Below are positions 1 through 10,949 of a stretch of DNA of 64,000 nt, in pieces. The translations under genes were made by a program, and so were the position numbers. The stretch spans positions 868,001 to 932,000 of the forward strand of contig JAGYXB010000200.1 in assembly GCA_022495005.1 (NCBI GenBank). The letters are read 5' to 3'. Within the stretch, counting starts at the first letter, position 1. Each line of letters begins with the position of its first letter. Source of the DNA: Rhyacophila brunnea (lineage: Eukaryota > Arthropoda > Insecta > Trichoptera > Rhyacophilidae). Under the pieces are notes generated by a model. It made no database searches and was not told the origin of the DNA. It saw only the letters and a list, made by a program, of their open reading frames with translations.

Positions 1-447
1 GGCTATACCTCAGCTGGGGCACGGTCTAAAACGACCGTGACTACGCGACGCGAAGATTGTGCAAACGATGCCTGCCGAAAGAAATATAAATTGTCATATA
101 AATCCAACATGCGTCCATTAATGTTATGTTTATTGTTTTATTAGTAACAATAATAATATTATTATACATTGACATGTTTCCTTTTTCAAGTAAATGGGTA
201 TCGTTTTTAGTCATCTTTACACGATTTAAGAATTAATACCCCCGTGGCCATCACGAAACAAATTGACGTATTCACACCTCGAAGTTCGCTCTCCGATTGC
301 CAGCGAGTGCAAAATTTCGTCGCACCTATAGTTGAAAATTATTTGCCGTTTCACTGAAGTATCGTCTTAAATTTATAAAAAGATAAAAATTCCATAATAT
401 AAAAAAGACAGATTTTTAACATGATTAATTTCATCAAATTGCAAAAA
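1..447. other. AT-rich non-coding stretch, nothing recognised
   Basis: The first 90 bases are richer in GC than the rest and contain GACCGTGACTACGCGACGCG, but no element ends, splice sites or coding frame could be recognised. The remainder is simple AT-rich sequence. Confidence 0.5.
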
Positions 448-967
448 GTGCGATGACACGCCTTACCACTATATGGAAGGATCGGGGAATTTCGATTGCC
501 ACAAAAATGATGCTTGTGCAAACATTAGTGTTCTCGATATTCCTATACGGAGTCGAGTCGTGGACCCTGAAGGCAAGAGAACGGAAGGCAATTGATGCCT
601 TTGAGATGTGGTGTTGGCGCCAAATGCTTCGCATTTCTTGGACGGAGCACAGGACGAACCAGTCAATCATCCAGGGACTGAAGATAAAGGAACGGCTCTC
701 GACGATATGTCTGAGAAGAATTCTGCAGTTTTTGGACATATTGTCAGGCGCGGACCGGACAACCTGGAGAGACTGGTAGTTTTGGGTAGCCTCCAGGGAA
801 AGCGAAGCAGAGGAAGAGCGTCTGCACGATGGAGCGACCAAGTGAAAGAGCTGACTGGGGGCACCATCCATTCTGCCCTGAGAGAAACGGAAGATCGAGA
901 AGGATGGAAAGTCTTGGTCGCTCAAAGGATGGCGAAATTTAAATGTGGTCACGATCCTCAGCCATGA
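448..967 (+). pseudogene. RTE-like non-LTR retrotransposon, reverse transcriptase C-terminal remnant (frameshifted)
   Basis: The first frame (453-779) carries the region after the RT active site that is typical of RTE-type elements: WKDRGISIATK, then LYGVESWTL, then the AFEMWCWRQMLRISWT block. The match moves to another frame near 715-730, where FGHIVRRG, RGRASARW and REGWKVLVAQRM follow and end at 967. One frameshift is therefore needed to read the C-terminus. The fragment is truncated at about 448, so the endonuclease and catalytic RT core are missing, as expected for target-primed insertion with 5' truncation. The exact clade is inferred from remembered family patterns. It cannot make a working enzyme. 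Confidence 0.75.
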
Positions 968-1404
968 GTGCACGACCAAGAAGAGAAGAGAATTTCATCT
1001 AATGAGTATATTTTATATGTTATCCACTTCCAGATCAATGTTTCAATAAAAAAAATCTTGCAATTGAATTCCACTTAGGTCAGCCTCCTGACTAAAGCAC
1101 GTCAACAACTGGGGTTCCGTTTCAAACCTTATTAGTACTTTAAAGTGGAAATACGAAAGCCACACAACTCAAAGAATCGACCAATGATGGATAAATGTCA
1201 TCTTCCAGTCATACAGAAATGATCTAAAGGACATTCAAGTACCCACTGTTTCTGTGAGATAATCAAGAAGTATCCACGAGTAGAGACAGCAAAAAGTGTT
1301 CTTTATTAAATTGATATGGTGATGATGATATACTGTCAAATCAATAAATTTATAAGTATTGTTTATCGAATATCTTGGACAAAAAATTATTATCAATCAA
1401 CATA
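968..1404. other. Non-coding stretch between RTE fragments
   Basis: It probably includes the 3' tail of the preceding fragment (to about 1020). The rest shows no recognisable element ends or coding frame. Confidence 0.35.
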
Positions 1405-1840
1405 GGAATGTATGTTCAACGAGATTGCTCTTAGAATTAAACTGGTACGGAACGAATTTGGACGCCTTAATAGTGTATTTAAAAGTAACCTCCTACTATG
1501 CGTAAACCACGTTGCAAAATTTTCAACAATTATTAATTTGTACCACAAGTGCTCACATATGGATTAAAAATAAACTTTTAATGTAAGATAAATCCAAAAA
1601 CTACGACTAGCACCACGTGGTATGTAATGATACGTCATGTTCAGAATATAGCAAAAAAACACCAAAGAAACCAATATATAAGAAGGCAGACAAGAGTACG
1701 TGTAGTGGTAGGGGTAGCTAAGTTAATGAAATGGCAATGGGCCGTAATTTTAATATGACTCGACGAGTGGACAACTTCTGGATAAATGCAGTCAAACAGT
1801 GGTGGACGGGTCGCAATAACTCATTAATGAGCACTCGTAG
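1405..1840 (+). pseudogene. Decayed RTE-like retrotransposon C-terminal fragment
   Basis: This is a heavily mutated copy of the family seen intact at 47717-48350 on the other strand. Shared pieces in order are the NEIALRIKL segment, EFGRLNSVFKSNLLLC, the CLPVLTYG-equivalent at 1540-1560, a LAPRGM block near 1600, and a KWQWA-type block near 1730 followed by the GRVDNFWINAVKQW-like region near 1770-1810. Several stops and frameshifts are present. A 3' end with GGGTTGATGATAATAATGAT at 2106-2125 looks like this family's TGA-repeat tail, separated from the body by unrelated sequence. Confidence 0.6.
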
Positions 1841-2049
1841 TTATAGCTGTAGACCGGTAGTTCATCGATAGAACAAAAATCGGAGTGTCTAAGCATGGGG
1901 AATGTAGTTGGCGGGTAAATATGGAAGTCAGTGGCACCTGTTAGATTTTAAAATCAAATAATTATTATGGATATTTTTTCAAAATGGAGGGGTCCATTCA
2001 TACCATTTTTCTGTGTGTGCGCTTAGTATCTCAAAACTCACTGGATCGA

Positions 2050-2127
2050 AAAATTCATTAAGCATAGAAGAATTAAGGCCGAGGAGATTGGAAGGAAATA
2101 GAGTCGGGTTGATGATAATAATGATAT
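2050..2127 (+). mobile_element. Probable 3' end of the RTE-like element (GATGAT tail)
   Basis: The segment ends GTCGGGTTGATGATAATAATGAT. The same arrangement, CCCCGGCTGATGATGATGAT, ends the well-preserved copy on the minus strand at 47717-47740 and the fragment at 31978-32112. About 200 bases of unrelated sequence separate it from the fragment at 1405-1840, so it may be the same copy carrying an insertion. Confidence 0.5.
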
Positions 2128-2135
2128 TATATGCT

Positions 2136-2508
2136 TATATAATTTTGAAAAACACTTTCTGAGAGAGTATATTATAACCAATAGAAAAAATCTTTTAAAA
2201 AAAGTCACCCCGATGGGGAATAAAATCCAGTATCTCCTGGGTTTACGCCCCAGCTGTCATTGCCAAAGTAGCTTGATTTGGAAGAACGCTGATGAGTAGG
2301 TATTAAAATTGACCAATAGTTAAAATTTGTCGCAATTAGTATGTCACGCCGTAGCATATTGGTTAAATGCGATGGATGGGGCGTAAACCCGGGAGATACG
2401 GGGTTCGATTCCTCGTCGGAGTGACTTACTTTTTTCAAAAAAAAAAAAAATGATTTTTTCTATTGGTTATAATATACTCTCTCAGAAAGTGTTTTTCAAA
2501 ATTATATA
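2136..2508. repeat. Palindromic SINE dimer with identical 57-base arms
   Basis: Bases 2136-2192 and 2452-2508 are exact reverse complements over 57 positions. Inside the arms lie two tRNA-like heads facing each other: a minus-strand one at about 2200-2260 and a plus-strand one at 2343-2425. The plus head has box A-like TAGCATATTGGTTAAATGC and box B GGTTCGATTCC, and can fold as a cloverleaf: GTCAC pairs with GTGAC as acceptor, GCAT with ATGC as D stem, and CGGGG with CCTCG as T stem. The two heads are clearly more diverged than the flanking arms. A plus-strand tail ending GAATTATTCGTTGAATAAAA continues to about 2575. Confidence 0.8.
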
Positions 2509-2600
2509 ATATGTTCAATAATCAGAATGATATATTCTTAAATCTTGTGAATTATTCGTTGAATAAAAGAAATAGTTAATTAGATATAATATACATGTTG
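2343..2600 (+). mobile_element. tRNA-headed SINE, family A (plus copy)
   Basis: A tRNA-like head with box A and box B (2343-2425) is followed by an A-rich run, the body GGTTATAATATA and the tail GTGAATTATTCGTTGAATAA at about 2545-2575. The same head, body and tail order recurs at 21425-21800, 47095-47275 and 54335-54790. Transcription of such elements by RNA polymerase III from the internal boxes is family knowledge. Nothing here shows activity. Confidence 0.7.
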
Positions 2601-2601
2601 T

Positions 2602-3377
2602 GTGTAGTAAACAGTAACAATCTAAAATATACGAGTACATACAACTTGAACTACCATTCAAATTAATTTAATATTCACTCATTGTTTGTGTCTTGTACAA
2701 CCTATCTTGTTACCCCTTGTTGAAGAGCTTATGAATATCTCTTATGCCCAAGGGGCCGTTCAATGGCTATGAATCGGTAACAGGCCAATGTTGTAACAGG
2801 TGGTGGATGTCGTACACGCTAAGGTCAGGTGTGCCTTGGGATGCATAACTCTCGAGAGGGTACCGAAAGAGGGGACACATAATCTGTTATCGACATGAGG
2901 GGACAGGTGGCCGTACCTTTTGTAAATATCAAACGTCGTGTATCGCACAGGCTTAGTTGTTTATTTAGAGTGGTGAGAAACAAGGTAAAATAAATGTAAT
3001 TAGTAAAATAGTGTAACAGAGTTAACCTATTTAAAATGGGGTATTATTTTGCGTATGAGAGTGGTAAAATTCATTTGATAATTGTGTCGCTACATTTCAA
3101 ATTCAGCCAAGTTCACCTTTAGGTATTTTTGATTTTTTTGTGAATTGCTAAAGAAGTACTGCTTTCTAACATTTCTGCATTGTTAAAATGTGGAATTTAT
3201 TAATTTTAAATATTCTATACTCGAAATAATGTAAACTTTCACCCTTGTGACTGCGTAAAGCTGTTTTTCTCCTATTCATCTATTATGGACTTGGCTGATT
3301 TTGAAATCCAGCGACACAATTATGTAATTTCGTACTGTATTTTTGCAGTGGAAAGTAAGTATAATTTATACCCCATT
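2602..3377. other. Non-coding stretch, nothing assigned
   Basis: A slightly GC-richer part at 2745-2945 (CCAAGGGGCCGTTC, GAGGGGACAGGTGG) has no recognisable frame or element ends. TTTTTGCAG at 3339-3347, six bases, then GTAAGT at 3354 resembles paired splice signals but is too small to support an exon. Confidence 0.4.
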
Positions 3378-3758
3378 TACACGTGCATGGATTTACTGTG
3401 TAAATGTATGGGTAAGCATGTATTATCATGCAGTTGGCAAGATTGCATGCATGAATCAAAAAAGTTTGGAAGCTTCTGAATTTTCATGCGACAAAAGAAT
3501 TTTTTCAATCTGCGCATGTCAAGTAGTACGATAGTGGCGAACCTGCCGGCAAAAAAAACGAACTACAAATGAATTTTCAGGTTGACCGATTTTCACTACC
3601 TGTCAAATAGTACGAAATAGTACCATAAAATGACAACATCGCGTCTCGCTCACTCTTAAAAAATGAATTGGAGAGACAGTCAGCACTTTCACGTGTCAAT
3701 TATTGTCACGATAGTTTAAAATACTCACTATTGATGCCAGTAAATCCATGCACGTGTA
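3378..3758. mobile_element. Short element with 21-bp terminal inverted repeats
   Basis: TACACGTGCATGGATTTACT at 3378-3397 recurs in reverse complement, with the following base also matching, at 3738-3758. The two 21-base ends match perfectly and enclose 381 bp. They begin and end with TA, so the true ends may lie 2 bases in, with TA as the target duplication as in Tc1/mariner elements. No transposase frame is visible inside. Confidence 0.55.
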
Positions 3759-3821
3759 CAAGCGCTATTACTTTAGCTCAAAATGCAGAAAGTTATATTA
3801 TCAGTTGTTTATTCTTCCAAG

Positions 3822-4157
3822 GTGCAGAACCAACCTGCCCACTGGTAATGCCAATTGGGAGGGCGATAACTATGTTCAATGAAATTGCGTCGGGTGTTGA
3901 TATATTCCACCTACGTGAGAATGAGTTTAGGTGGACGCTGTGTTATAAATTCTTAAAATAGGGTCTGTTTAACTCATCCGGTGTACTTCCTTGTACCTAT
4001 CTAATTTATCTACTGATCTATCTCTTTTTTATGTAATACTGTTATATTTATATATCTTTGTTTCTAAATGTCATGTTGTGAACGTCTTAAAATTATAATT
4101 TGTAATGTCCACAATATGTTAAAAAAAAAATTAAATAAATAAATTGAAAATTGAATT
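3822..4157 (+). pseudogene. Jockey-like LINE 3' end (family L)
   Basis: The segment encodes the last residues of a Jockey-type reverse transcriptase (PLVMPIGRAITMFNEIASG, then DIFHLRENEF and YKFLK before the stop at 3959-3961). About 190 bases of 3' untranslated region follow, with the family signature ATGTCATGTTGTGAACGTCT, and an A-rich tail with AAATTG units. It is truncated on the 5' side near 3822. Other copies lie at 27230, 59552 and 59990-60420 and, reversed, at 23090, 32455 and 39536. Confidence 0.8.
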
Positions 4158-4978
4158 ATCTCTCGTCCGGAATTAAACATTGTTAAAAAAATCTATTACT
4201 CTATTTATAATTACAATTGTTGTAGTCACCTTTCTTCGATATCAAAACCTGAAATAAATGGTTCAATTTAGTTTGAAGAATGTAATATGAAAAACGTCGA
4301 TTCTTTAATAAAAGGCCATTCAGCGTATATTTGGCAGTGTTTTCATTAGTTTAAATTGTGCTCGTATCGGTACCTAATTCATTTTGTTTTTGTATTCCTT
4401 CACCAAGGTAATGTATTATAAAGCATTGAACAAAAGTTTTAACAAATCAAAAGGTAGCATCTTTTATTCAAGGCACTTCCAGTAATTGAATTTCAACTAA
4501 AGCTCCTTTGTAAACTGTATAAATAAATGGAGCTACAGAGTGCTACGAAATCTCATTATTCTGTGATCCTGTTACCTTTGCGAAAAGTATCACTTTGATT
4601 GGATTGGAGGTAATGTGACCCTTTATTAATATGAAGTATGTGAAAAGTTTCATTATTATTATATTTTGTAGTACGTTAAAAGATATAATCTAAATTATGC
4701 AAAAAAAAATACCCATTTTTTTCTCCAACCGTAGGTTGTATTAACTTCTAGAATATATTATTATTCAATCAGTTGTATACCAATTGTAACAATTATATAC
4801 ACAATATGAAAAAGTCAATATTAGGTATATAATTCATCTATAAAGAAGTACATTATACAACATACTATATTATCATATCTTGGAAATAATCAACGAATAC
4901 CAATTCATTCAATTTATTAAATGATTTATTTTATTTACATAATAAAGTATTTATTTGTCGAATTTTGAATTCTCTATA
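4158..4978. other. AT-rich stretch, nothing recognised
   Basis: No open frames, element ends or tRNA-like boxes were recognised in this stretch before the mariner. Confidence 0.5.
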
Positions 4979-6224
4979 TACCGGGTAGCCCCAGAAGTAC
5001 CCGACCTGACTTATAGATAGCAGTTGTTTGAAAATAATGACCATGATAGAAAGTACCAACCTTATAAAGCCTAAGTTTGACGTTTGACGAACGCTCTCAG
5101 TGAATTTGAAAACATGGAAAAAATTGGTCATAGTTATGTGATACAATACTTTCATTCGAAAAGCTTCAGTCCAACCAATATCAAAGCGGTGCTAGATTCT
5201 ACTCTAAGGGTGTCTGCTCTTTTGTTTACAATAGTAACATATTGGGTGGCTGAGTTTAAACGAGGCTGTACAAGCTGCCAAGACGAACATCGCAGTGGTC
5301 GACCAAATGAGGTGACCACGCCAGACATGGTGACGAAAATCCACAAAATGGTATTGGATGAACGTCGACTAAAATTGCGCAAGCTAGCAGACATGATAGG
5401 CATTTCAAAAAGTGCTGTACATCATATTATATTGACTGAAAATTTTGACATGAGAAAGCTGTTCGCAAGGTGGGTGCCGCGATTACTCACAATGGAACAA
5501 AAGCAGCATCGTGAGGATGTTTCAATCGAGTGTTTGGCAAAGTTTCACAGCTTTAAAACAGAGTTTTTGCATCTATTAATAACCATGGATGAAACATGGG
5601 TCCATCACTTTACACCTGAGACAAAGGAACAGTCAAAACAATTGACTGAAAGGGGAGAATCGGCTACAAAGAAGGCGATGAGAGTTCCAGCCGCAGGTAA
5701 GGTCATGGCGTCAGTTTTTTGGGATGCGCGTGAGGTAAAGGTTCAGAAAGGAAAATCAATCAACGGCGGCGTGTATTATGCAAACTTATTGCAGCGTTTG
5801 AGTGATGAAATCAAGAAAAAACAACCGCATTTGGCGAAAAAGAAAGTTTTGTTTCATCAGGACAATTGATCAGTTCACACATCCGTTATCGCGATGGCCA
5901 AAATCAATGAGTTAAAGTTCGAATTGCTTCCTCACGCACCCTATTCGCCAGATTTAGCCCCCTCGGATTATTTTCTGTTTACAAACTTGAAAAAATGGCT
6001 CGGTGGTAAAAGATTTGCCAACAGTGAAGAAGTGGAGTCTGTGGTTGATGGCTATTTTGAGGATCTCGACGATTCTCACTATAAACAGGGTATCGAAGCT
6101 ATTGAACATCGCTGGGAAAAGTTTATCGACCTAAAAAAAGACTACGTAGAGAAATAAAAATATTTTTTCCCAAATTTGTTGTGTTTTCTTTGTTAGGTCG
6201 GGTACTTCTGGGGCTACCCTCGTA
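4979..6224 (+). mobile_element. mariner DNA transposon with TA target duplication
   Basis: The 1242-bp element runs from CCGGGTAGCCCCAGAAGTAC (4981) to GTACTTCTGGGGCTACCCTC plus a final G (6222). It has inverted ends of about 28-30 bp that differ by one small indel and one or two substitutions, and TA on both sides (4979-4980 and 6223-6224). It encloses one transposase frame with a polyadenylation-like AATAAA overlapping the stop region at about 6154-6160. Size, TA duplication and the DD34D transposase fit the mariner lineage. The near-identity of the ends suggests a fairly recent insertion compared with the other elements here. Confidence 0.95.
5114..6157 (+). pseudogene. mariner transposase with one in-frame premature stop
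   Basis: The enzyme cuts and joins DNA at the element's inverted ends in the nucleus. Reading from ATG at 5114 gives 347 codons, the usual mariner length, in a single frame broken only by TGA at 5867-5869. Residues 1-115 form the paired helix-turn-helix DNA-binding region, followed by linker motif WVPRLLT at 120-126. The catalytic triad is complete: D159 in TMDETW, D250 in FHQDN and D285 in APSDYFLF. The 34 residues between the last two give the DD34D signature. The stop sits two codons after D250, where the family has an alanine, and the neighbouring proline is serine. These two adjacent changes separate the halves at 5114-5869 and 5894-6157. As read, the product lacks D285 and would be inactive. 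The subfamily is not assigned. Confidence 0.92.
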
Positions 6225-6994
6225 ATTAAAAATTAAATAAAATTGAGCGTGAAAGAAAAACATAAAAACTTTACAAATTTTAGCATAATATTATTATGTA
6301 GGTAAATGTTATAAATAACATTTATCTAGATGTATATTTACTTATATAATATATTATTATCAACAATACTTTACTAAATTTATGTTGTATTTACATTATA
6401 TTACAGTATTAGACTTAAAAATATCGAGTGAAATTTTCGTAGCATATTCCCCCAAGTGTTTATCTAATTTTATTACTATTATCATCCAAAATTAATATAA
6501 TTTAATGAAAGTTTTATTACTTAACTCGCGGTCGTTATCTAAGTAGAGAGCGATCATGATACTACTTATCAGGTAATATTAAATAGGAAAGTGTGCTTAG
6601 CGCCTGCTCTTGGAGAAATTATAAAAGCTCCGGGGTTGAATTACAGACCTTAGCATACCACCGAAGCTTTCACTGGGAAATTAACTAAAAATCATGTTAC
6701 CGTTAGAAGTAAGGGAAGTTATAGATATGATTTTTGGTGTCATATTTTCCATAGTATGCTTTATCTAGTATACTATTTTAAGATTTTGATTGACTTAAGC
6801 ATGTATAAATAGTATACACAATTATAATATGATTCTTCTTTTTCTTGTTGTAGATAGTTAGCTCTGTTTTATTCAGACGTTTGCAAAGTAGAGTATCTTT
6901 CTATTTTCCGCCGAGAAATGAGTTTTAAATGCATTGAAACTCTTTTCTACGGTCACTTTTCAAGTTTATCTATTTTATTTTCTATGTGATCTCT
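6225..6994. other. Non-coding stretch, nothing recognised
   Basis: AT-rich sequence with no coding frame of note and no inverted ends found. Confidence 0.45.
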
Positions 6995-7450
6995 GAGAGT
7001 TTTGCCTGCAATGCATCTGAGTGTCTTCATTTTTTGACATAGCTATCAATATATATTTTATTTTGCTTATTACTGACGTGGCTTGGATATTGTAAGTTGT
7101 ACGTATGCTGTTCATCGTGGGACACGTCTTATTCATGCGCCGCAGTACGTGAAACATTTAATCAAATGACGAGTTCTTCGTTGAACATTTCACCGTGGAA
7201 TACATTTGTACGTATCTTACAAAATGCGGCGATAGTTTGCAAATAGTACTGTTCCAATTAGATTAAATCCAACCTTACCTAATCTAGTAAATACATCTCA
7301 TAAAATTCGCCACATGTTGTAGCATACGTACAAATATACTCCACGGTGAAATGTTCAACGAAGAACTCATTTGATTAAATGTTACACGAACTCATGTTTC
7401 ACGTACTATCGCGCACGAATAAGTGTCCTGCGGTGAACTTTCCGGATACG
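6995..7450. repeat. Foldback element FB2, copy 1
   Basis: A second, highly similar copy lies at 23897-24395. From about 7111 to 7440 the element is a large inverted repeat: TTCATCGTGGGACAC on the left mirrors GTGTCCTGCGGTGAAC on the right, and CTTCGTTGAACATTTCACCG (7172) mirrors CGGTGAAATGTTCAACGAAG (7343). The arms are well over 100 bases. This copy has a deletion in the left arm that the other lacks. The loop holds a degenerate CCTAA-type run near 7270-7280. Confidence 0.8.
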
Positions 7451-7904
7451 GTCATAATAATGGTCTATAGAAGTGAAGCTGAACCATGGAGTAAGCTGCT
7501 CTTGACGACCAAATCATCTGAGTTATGATCTTCTAACGACAAAGAAGACGATGATAAATGTCATTAATGACATTAACATAATAATATATACTAGCAAAGC
7601 CAGCTGGCGGTCGCCAGTCTGTCTTGCTAGGTCTTGCAGACGGCTTGGCGATGTTGGATATTAATATAATTGTGAAGTATGCATAGACGGCGCCATAGTT
7701 TTCCCTTCGGGATGGATTTTCATTCACCTCAGACAGTTTGACATTTCGCCGATTTGTCAGTTTTACGATTTGCAAGTCGTCACTGCCAATATAAATTTGG
7801 GGTCATATGCGTAGTCTCTTCTGGAGTCTGGTCTTCACAATATCGTTTGACACTACTTCAGACTGATAGACCTAGCAGAACAGCTGGCAATCGGCGATTG
7901 CTAC
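7451..7904. other. Non-coding stretch with a local inverted or duplicated motif
   Basis: CTAGCAAAGCCAGCTGGCGG near 7590 and CCTAGCAGAACAGCTGGCAA near 7870 look like diverged relatives, possibly the ends of an old element. No coding frame was recognised. Confidence 0.3.
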
Positions 7905-7924
7905 CACTGACATTTTAATAAAAT

Positions 7925-8309
7925 ATAGTATGTTTATATATTGCACTTTTTCACTCATTCTTATTTGTTTTCGTTGAACCAAGAACACACATTACACGTC
8001 ATGTTGTTGGTAAGTTTTTTTATTATTCGTTAAACCCTGCCTAAACCAAACAATAGTAGTTATAATATTATTCTATCTATTAAATATCCAAAATGATGTA
8101 TGATTTAATAGCATAATTTTAAATATTTTATAGACAGATGCGTATTATGGCTTGGTTTTCCCAGGGTTTAATTGAATTTTAAAAACTAACCAACACCATC
8201 AGCTGTAAATTGCAGTCTTATTTCAATGTGAACAAATACGTATAACTGACAAAGCTTAGTCTGTACTATATATAGTAGATCCACCCTACCTTCACCCATC
8301 GCCACAGCA
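7925..8309. repeat. Foldback element FB3 (CAGTGGCG family), copy 1
   Basis: The left part reads TTGTTTTCGTTGAACCAAG and AAACCCTGCCTAAACCAAAC. The right part is its mirror: GGCTTGGTTTTCCCAGGGTT, then CTAACCAACACCATCAGCTG, ending CTTCACCCATCGCCACAG. The outer left end is missing compared with 58333-58912. Confidence 0.7.
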
Positions 8310-10167
8310 GGATAGTCTAATTGTTCATACATTTAGATTGTTGCATTACAATACGTTTTATTTATTCAATGTGGGAAGATCCCATTAGATTGAAAAAAAT
8401 GTAAAAACCATCTCTCGTCTTTTAAGATACTCATAATTACGACTCTGAAGGGGTGTGTCAATATGCTTTGCTTAGGAGCAAAAATGGTATTATATTTTAA
8501 AATTCTTTAAAGTATTTAATATACTAATGAATTAATTCCAACATGCTTAATTTATTATTTAACAAATTATCTGGGTGTAGAACTAAAAAAAGTATTATTT
8601 TTATCATGTACAAAAGTGGAAAAAGTAGCAGTACATATTGTACGTAAATTGTGTAATAAAAATGTCATAATTGACTATATTTCACTATAAGTATATTATA
8701 TTTCACTTATAATAAGTGATGAATGATAAAATAGCAAAAAACATGCATAATAAGAAGCATTATTGGAATTTTATTTTTATTGAGTAGGTATTAATAGTTA
8801 CTTGTGATATAAAAGAAGAAGAAAGGTTACTGTAATTTTAAATACAATAATTATTATTATAAAATACATAAACATCATTAATTTTTAATTACCTACTTGT
8901 ATTAAACGTCACATCAATTTCATTTACCTATCTTAATGTAAAAATATTACAATTTTTACTGAATCACGATAACTACCCATCTATTTTACATGGAAATATA
9001 TGATACTTCGACGTTGATAGTATGACATTTATAGTCAATTTTTCAGGGGCTTCAAAAAATTTTTTTTGTCGGTATCAGAATTATTTTTATTTTTCGAGTG
9101 AAATGATTTAATATTAGTACTAAAACAGTCATTTAAAGATGTATGGAAATTGTAATGTCATAATAAAATAAATCAAGCAGTTAGATAATATTTCTTTTTA
9201 GTTTATAGACACTTCGATGTAGATATAGACACCATTTTCCACGTCAAATTTGAGCATTTTTGAATTTTTTTCGTAGAACTATAATATTTCCATTCGATCC
9301 GTCACCATTTCGTACAAAATACACCAATAACCTAGAATTCGCCAAAACTGCAGATAGATACTATTGTCAGATCACCGTCGACTTACTATAATATTGAGAA
9401 GAGCGTAATATGTACCTATATAATGTAGTTTTTTATTTATTAAGTCTGAAATTATTCAATTTATTGATAGAAGTATTAAAATTATCTTGATCTTACAATA
9501 AATGTCTTGATTGAAATTGATTATTTATGGGTGCTAATAGAAATGTCATATTTTTTAGATTATTCCTGCAAATTTTAAATTTGAATTCTGACACGTCAAG
9601 TGAACTTGTTATAGGCGAAAACAATCGACAATCATTAGTCTATTAGTTTGACAGATAAGTGGCAGTGAAGTGGTTTTAGATTATATTTTCGTAGTAATTA
9701 GTGAGGAAATATGCATTTATTTCTTGTTAAAACGAACAGTACGCCAATGTGCCGCTTACAGATTTGAATAGTTTTGTGGAATAATAATTTAGATTTGTGA
9801 AATATCGATTATATAGAAAGTATTAAACGACATTATAATCAATTTGACGTACACGGACAGCAAGATGCAAAAATGTATGGTGACGGATATAATATATTAT
9901 CTGTGATTGTGTCGAGTTTTATCAGATTGTGCCGGATTCAAATGGTAGTAGATTCGGGACTCCAAAAATTGAAGTGAATTCTTTTAATAATCAACAATAT
10001 TTAAATAAAAAAATGTGTGCGTTTTCCAAAATCTCTTAGAATAATAATATATAGGAGATTAATATGTATCATAATAACATAATAATATAAAGAAACTTTT
10101 CTGAACCCACATGAGTTGGGGTTTAAATTAAATTCCTCAGTAGAACCTATAGCCTTAGTTCAAAGTA
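8310..10167. other. AT-rich stretch, nothing recognised
   Basis: Only small local palindromes were seen (for example around 8680-8720, TTCACTTATAATAAGTGA). No coding frame or element could be supported. Confidence 0.5.
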
Positions 10168-10700
10168 GGGGAAGACGGGGTTAGTTGCGACAGGGGAAAG
10201 TTGCAACAATCAATTTAAAATTGTCACCAATTACGATTTCAACTAAATTTATTAGTTGTACGACAGATGGTAGTGTAATACAAATTTTTGTCTAAAAATC
10301 AGTTGAATATATTGCGTCTGACAGGAAATATAAATAAAAGTTTTTTTTCGCTTGCTCATTTAGTATTTTTATTTCTGTTACTTTCATTCTTTATTGATTT
10401 AGATACCTGTTATATATTTTCTGGCAAAAATATTGTAAAATGTATGCACGAATCTTAAACAGCAATCACATAATTTTGAGGCTGGTATTCAATCTTTGAT
10501 GACGGGGTTGGTTGCAACAAATGTTACGGGGTTACTTGCAATATGTTGCAACTGACCCTGAATCTGACTGAATGTTCTTTGATTATCAATTATTATTTTT
10601 TCATTGTAATACATTACTTTAACAATATAATATGTAACTTTGAAAATAAATAATACACAAATAGAAAAATCAAAAGTGTTGCAACTAACCCCATCTTCCC
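10168..10700. mobile_element. Non-autonomous element with GGGAAGA-GGGGTTAGTTGC ends
   Basis: GGGAAGACGGGGTTAGTTGC at 10168 is mirrored by GCAACTAACCCCATCTTCCC ending at 10700, with one mismatch in 20. Related GGGGTT-GTTGCAAC units occur inside at 10505-10550. The 533-bp element carries no transposase. The superfamily cannot be set because no clear target duplication is visible. Confidence 0.7.
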
Positions 10701-10949
10701 TTTTAGACCCCTCCAAACCAACCCACCCTGTACCACAATCGATCTTAGTCCAGTGTATCACGAGGTTTTACTTTTGCATGTGAAGCATCAGTAGTTGTTT
10801 ACGTCTGGGTATGTGTTAGGAACAGATACCCAATACTGATATCGCTTTGACTGAGTTCAGATACCTTTTAGATAATGATTTGTTTTCTAAAATAGCTCAG
10901 ATATATACCTAAGCTATATATCGATGTATACAAATCTTTGAAATAATCA

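Noticed and set aside
434..979. Minus-strand open frame of 181 codons
   Set aside because: It is antisense to the RTE-like remnant at 448-967, whose motifs are clear.
2343..2425. tRNA gene
   Set aside because: It folds roughly as a cloverleaf with both boxes, but it sits at the head of a repeated element with the same body and tail as other loci, and the anticodon arm is irregular. It is called a SINE head.
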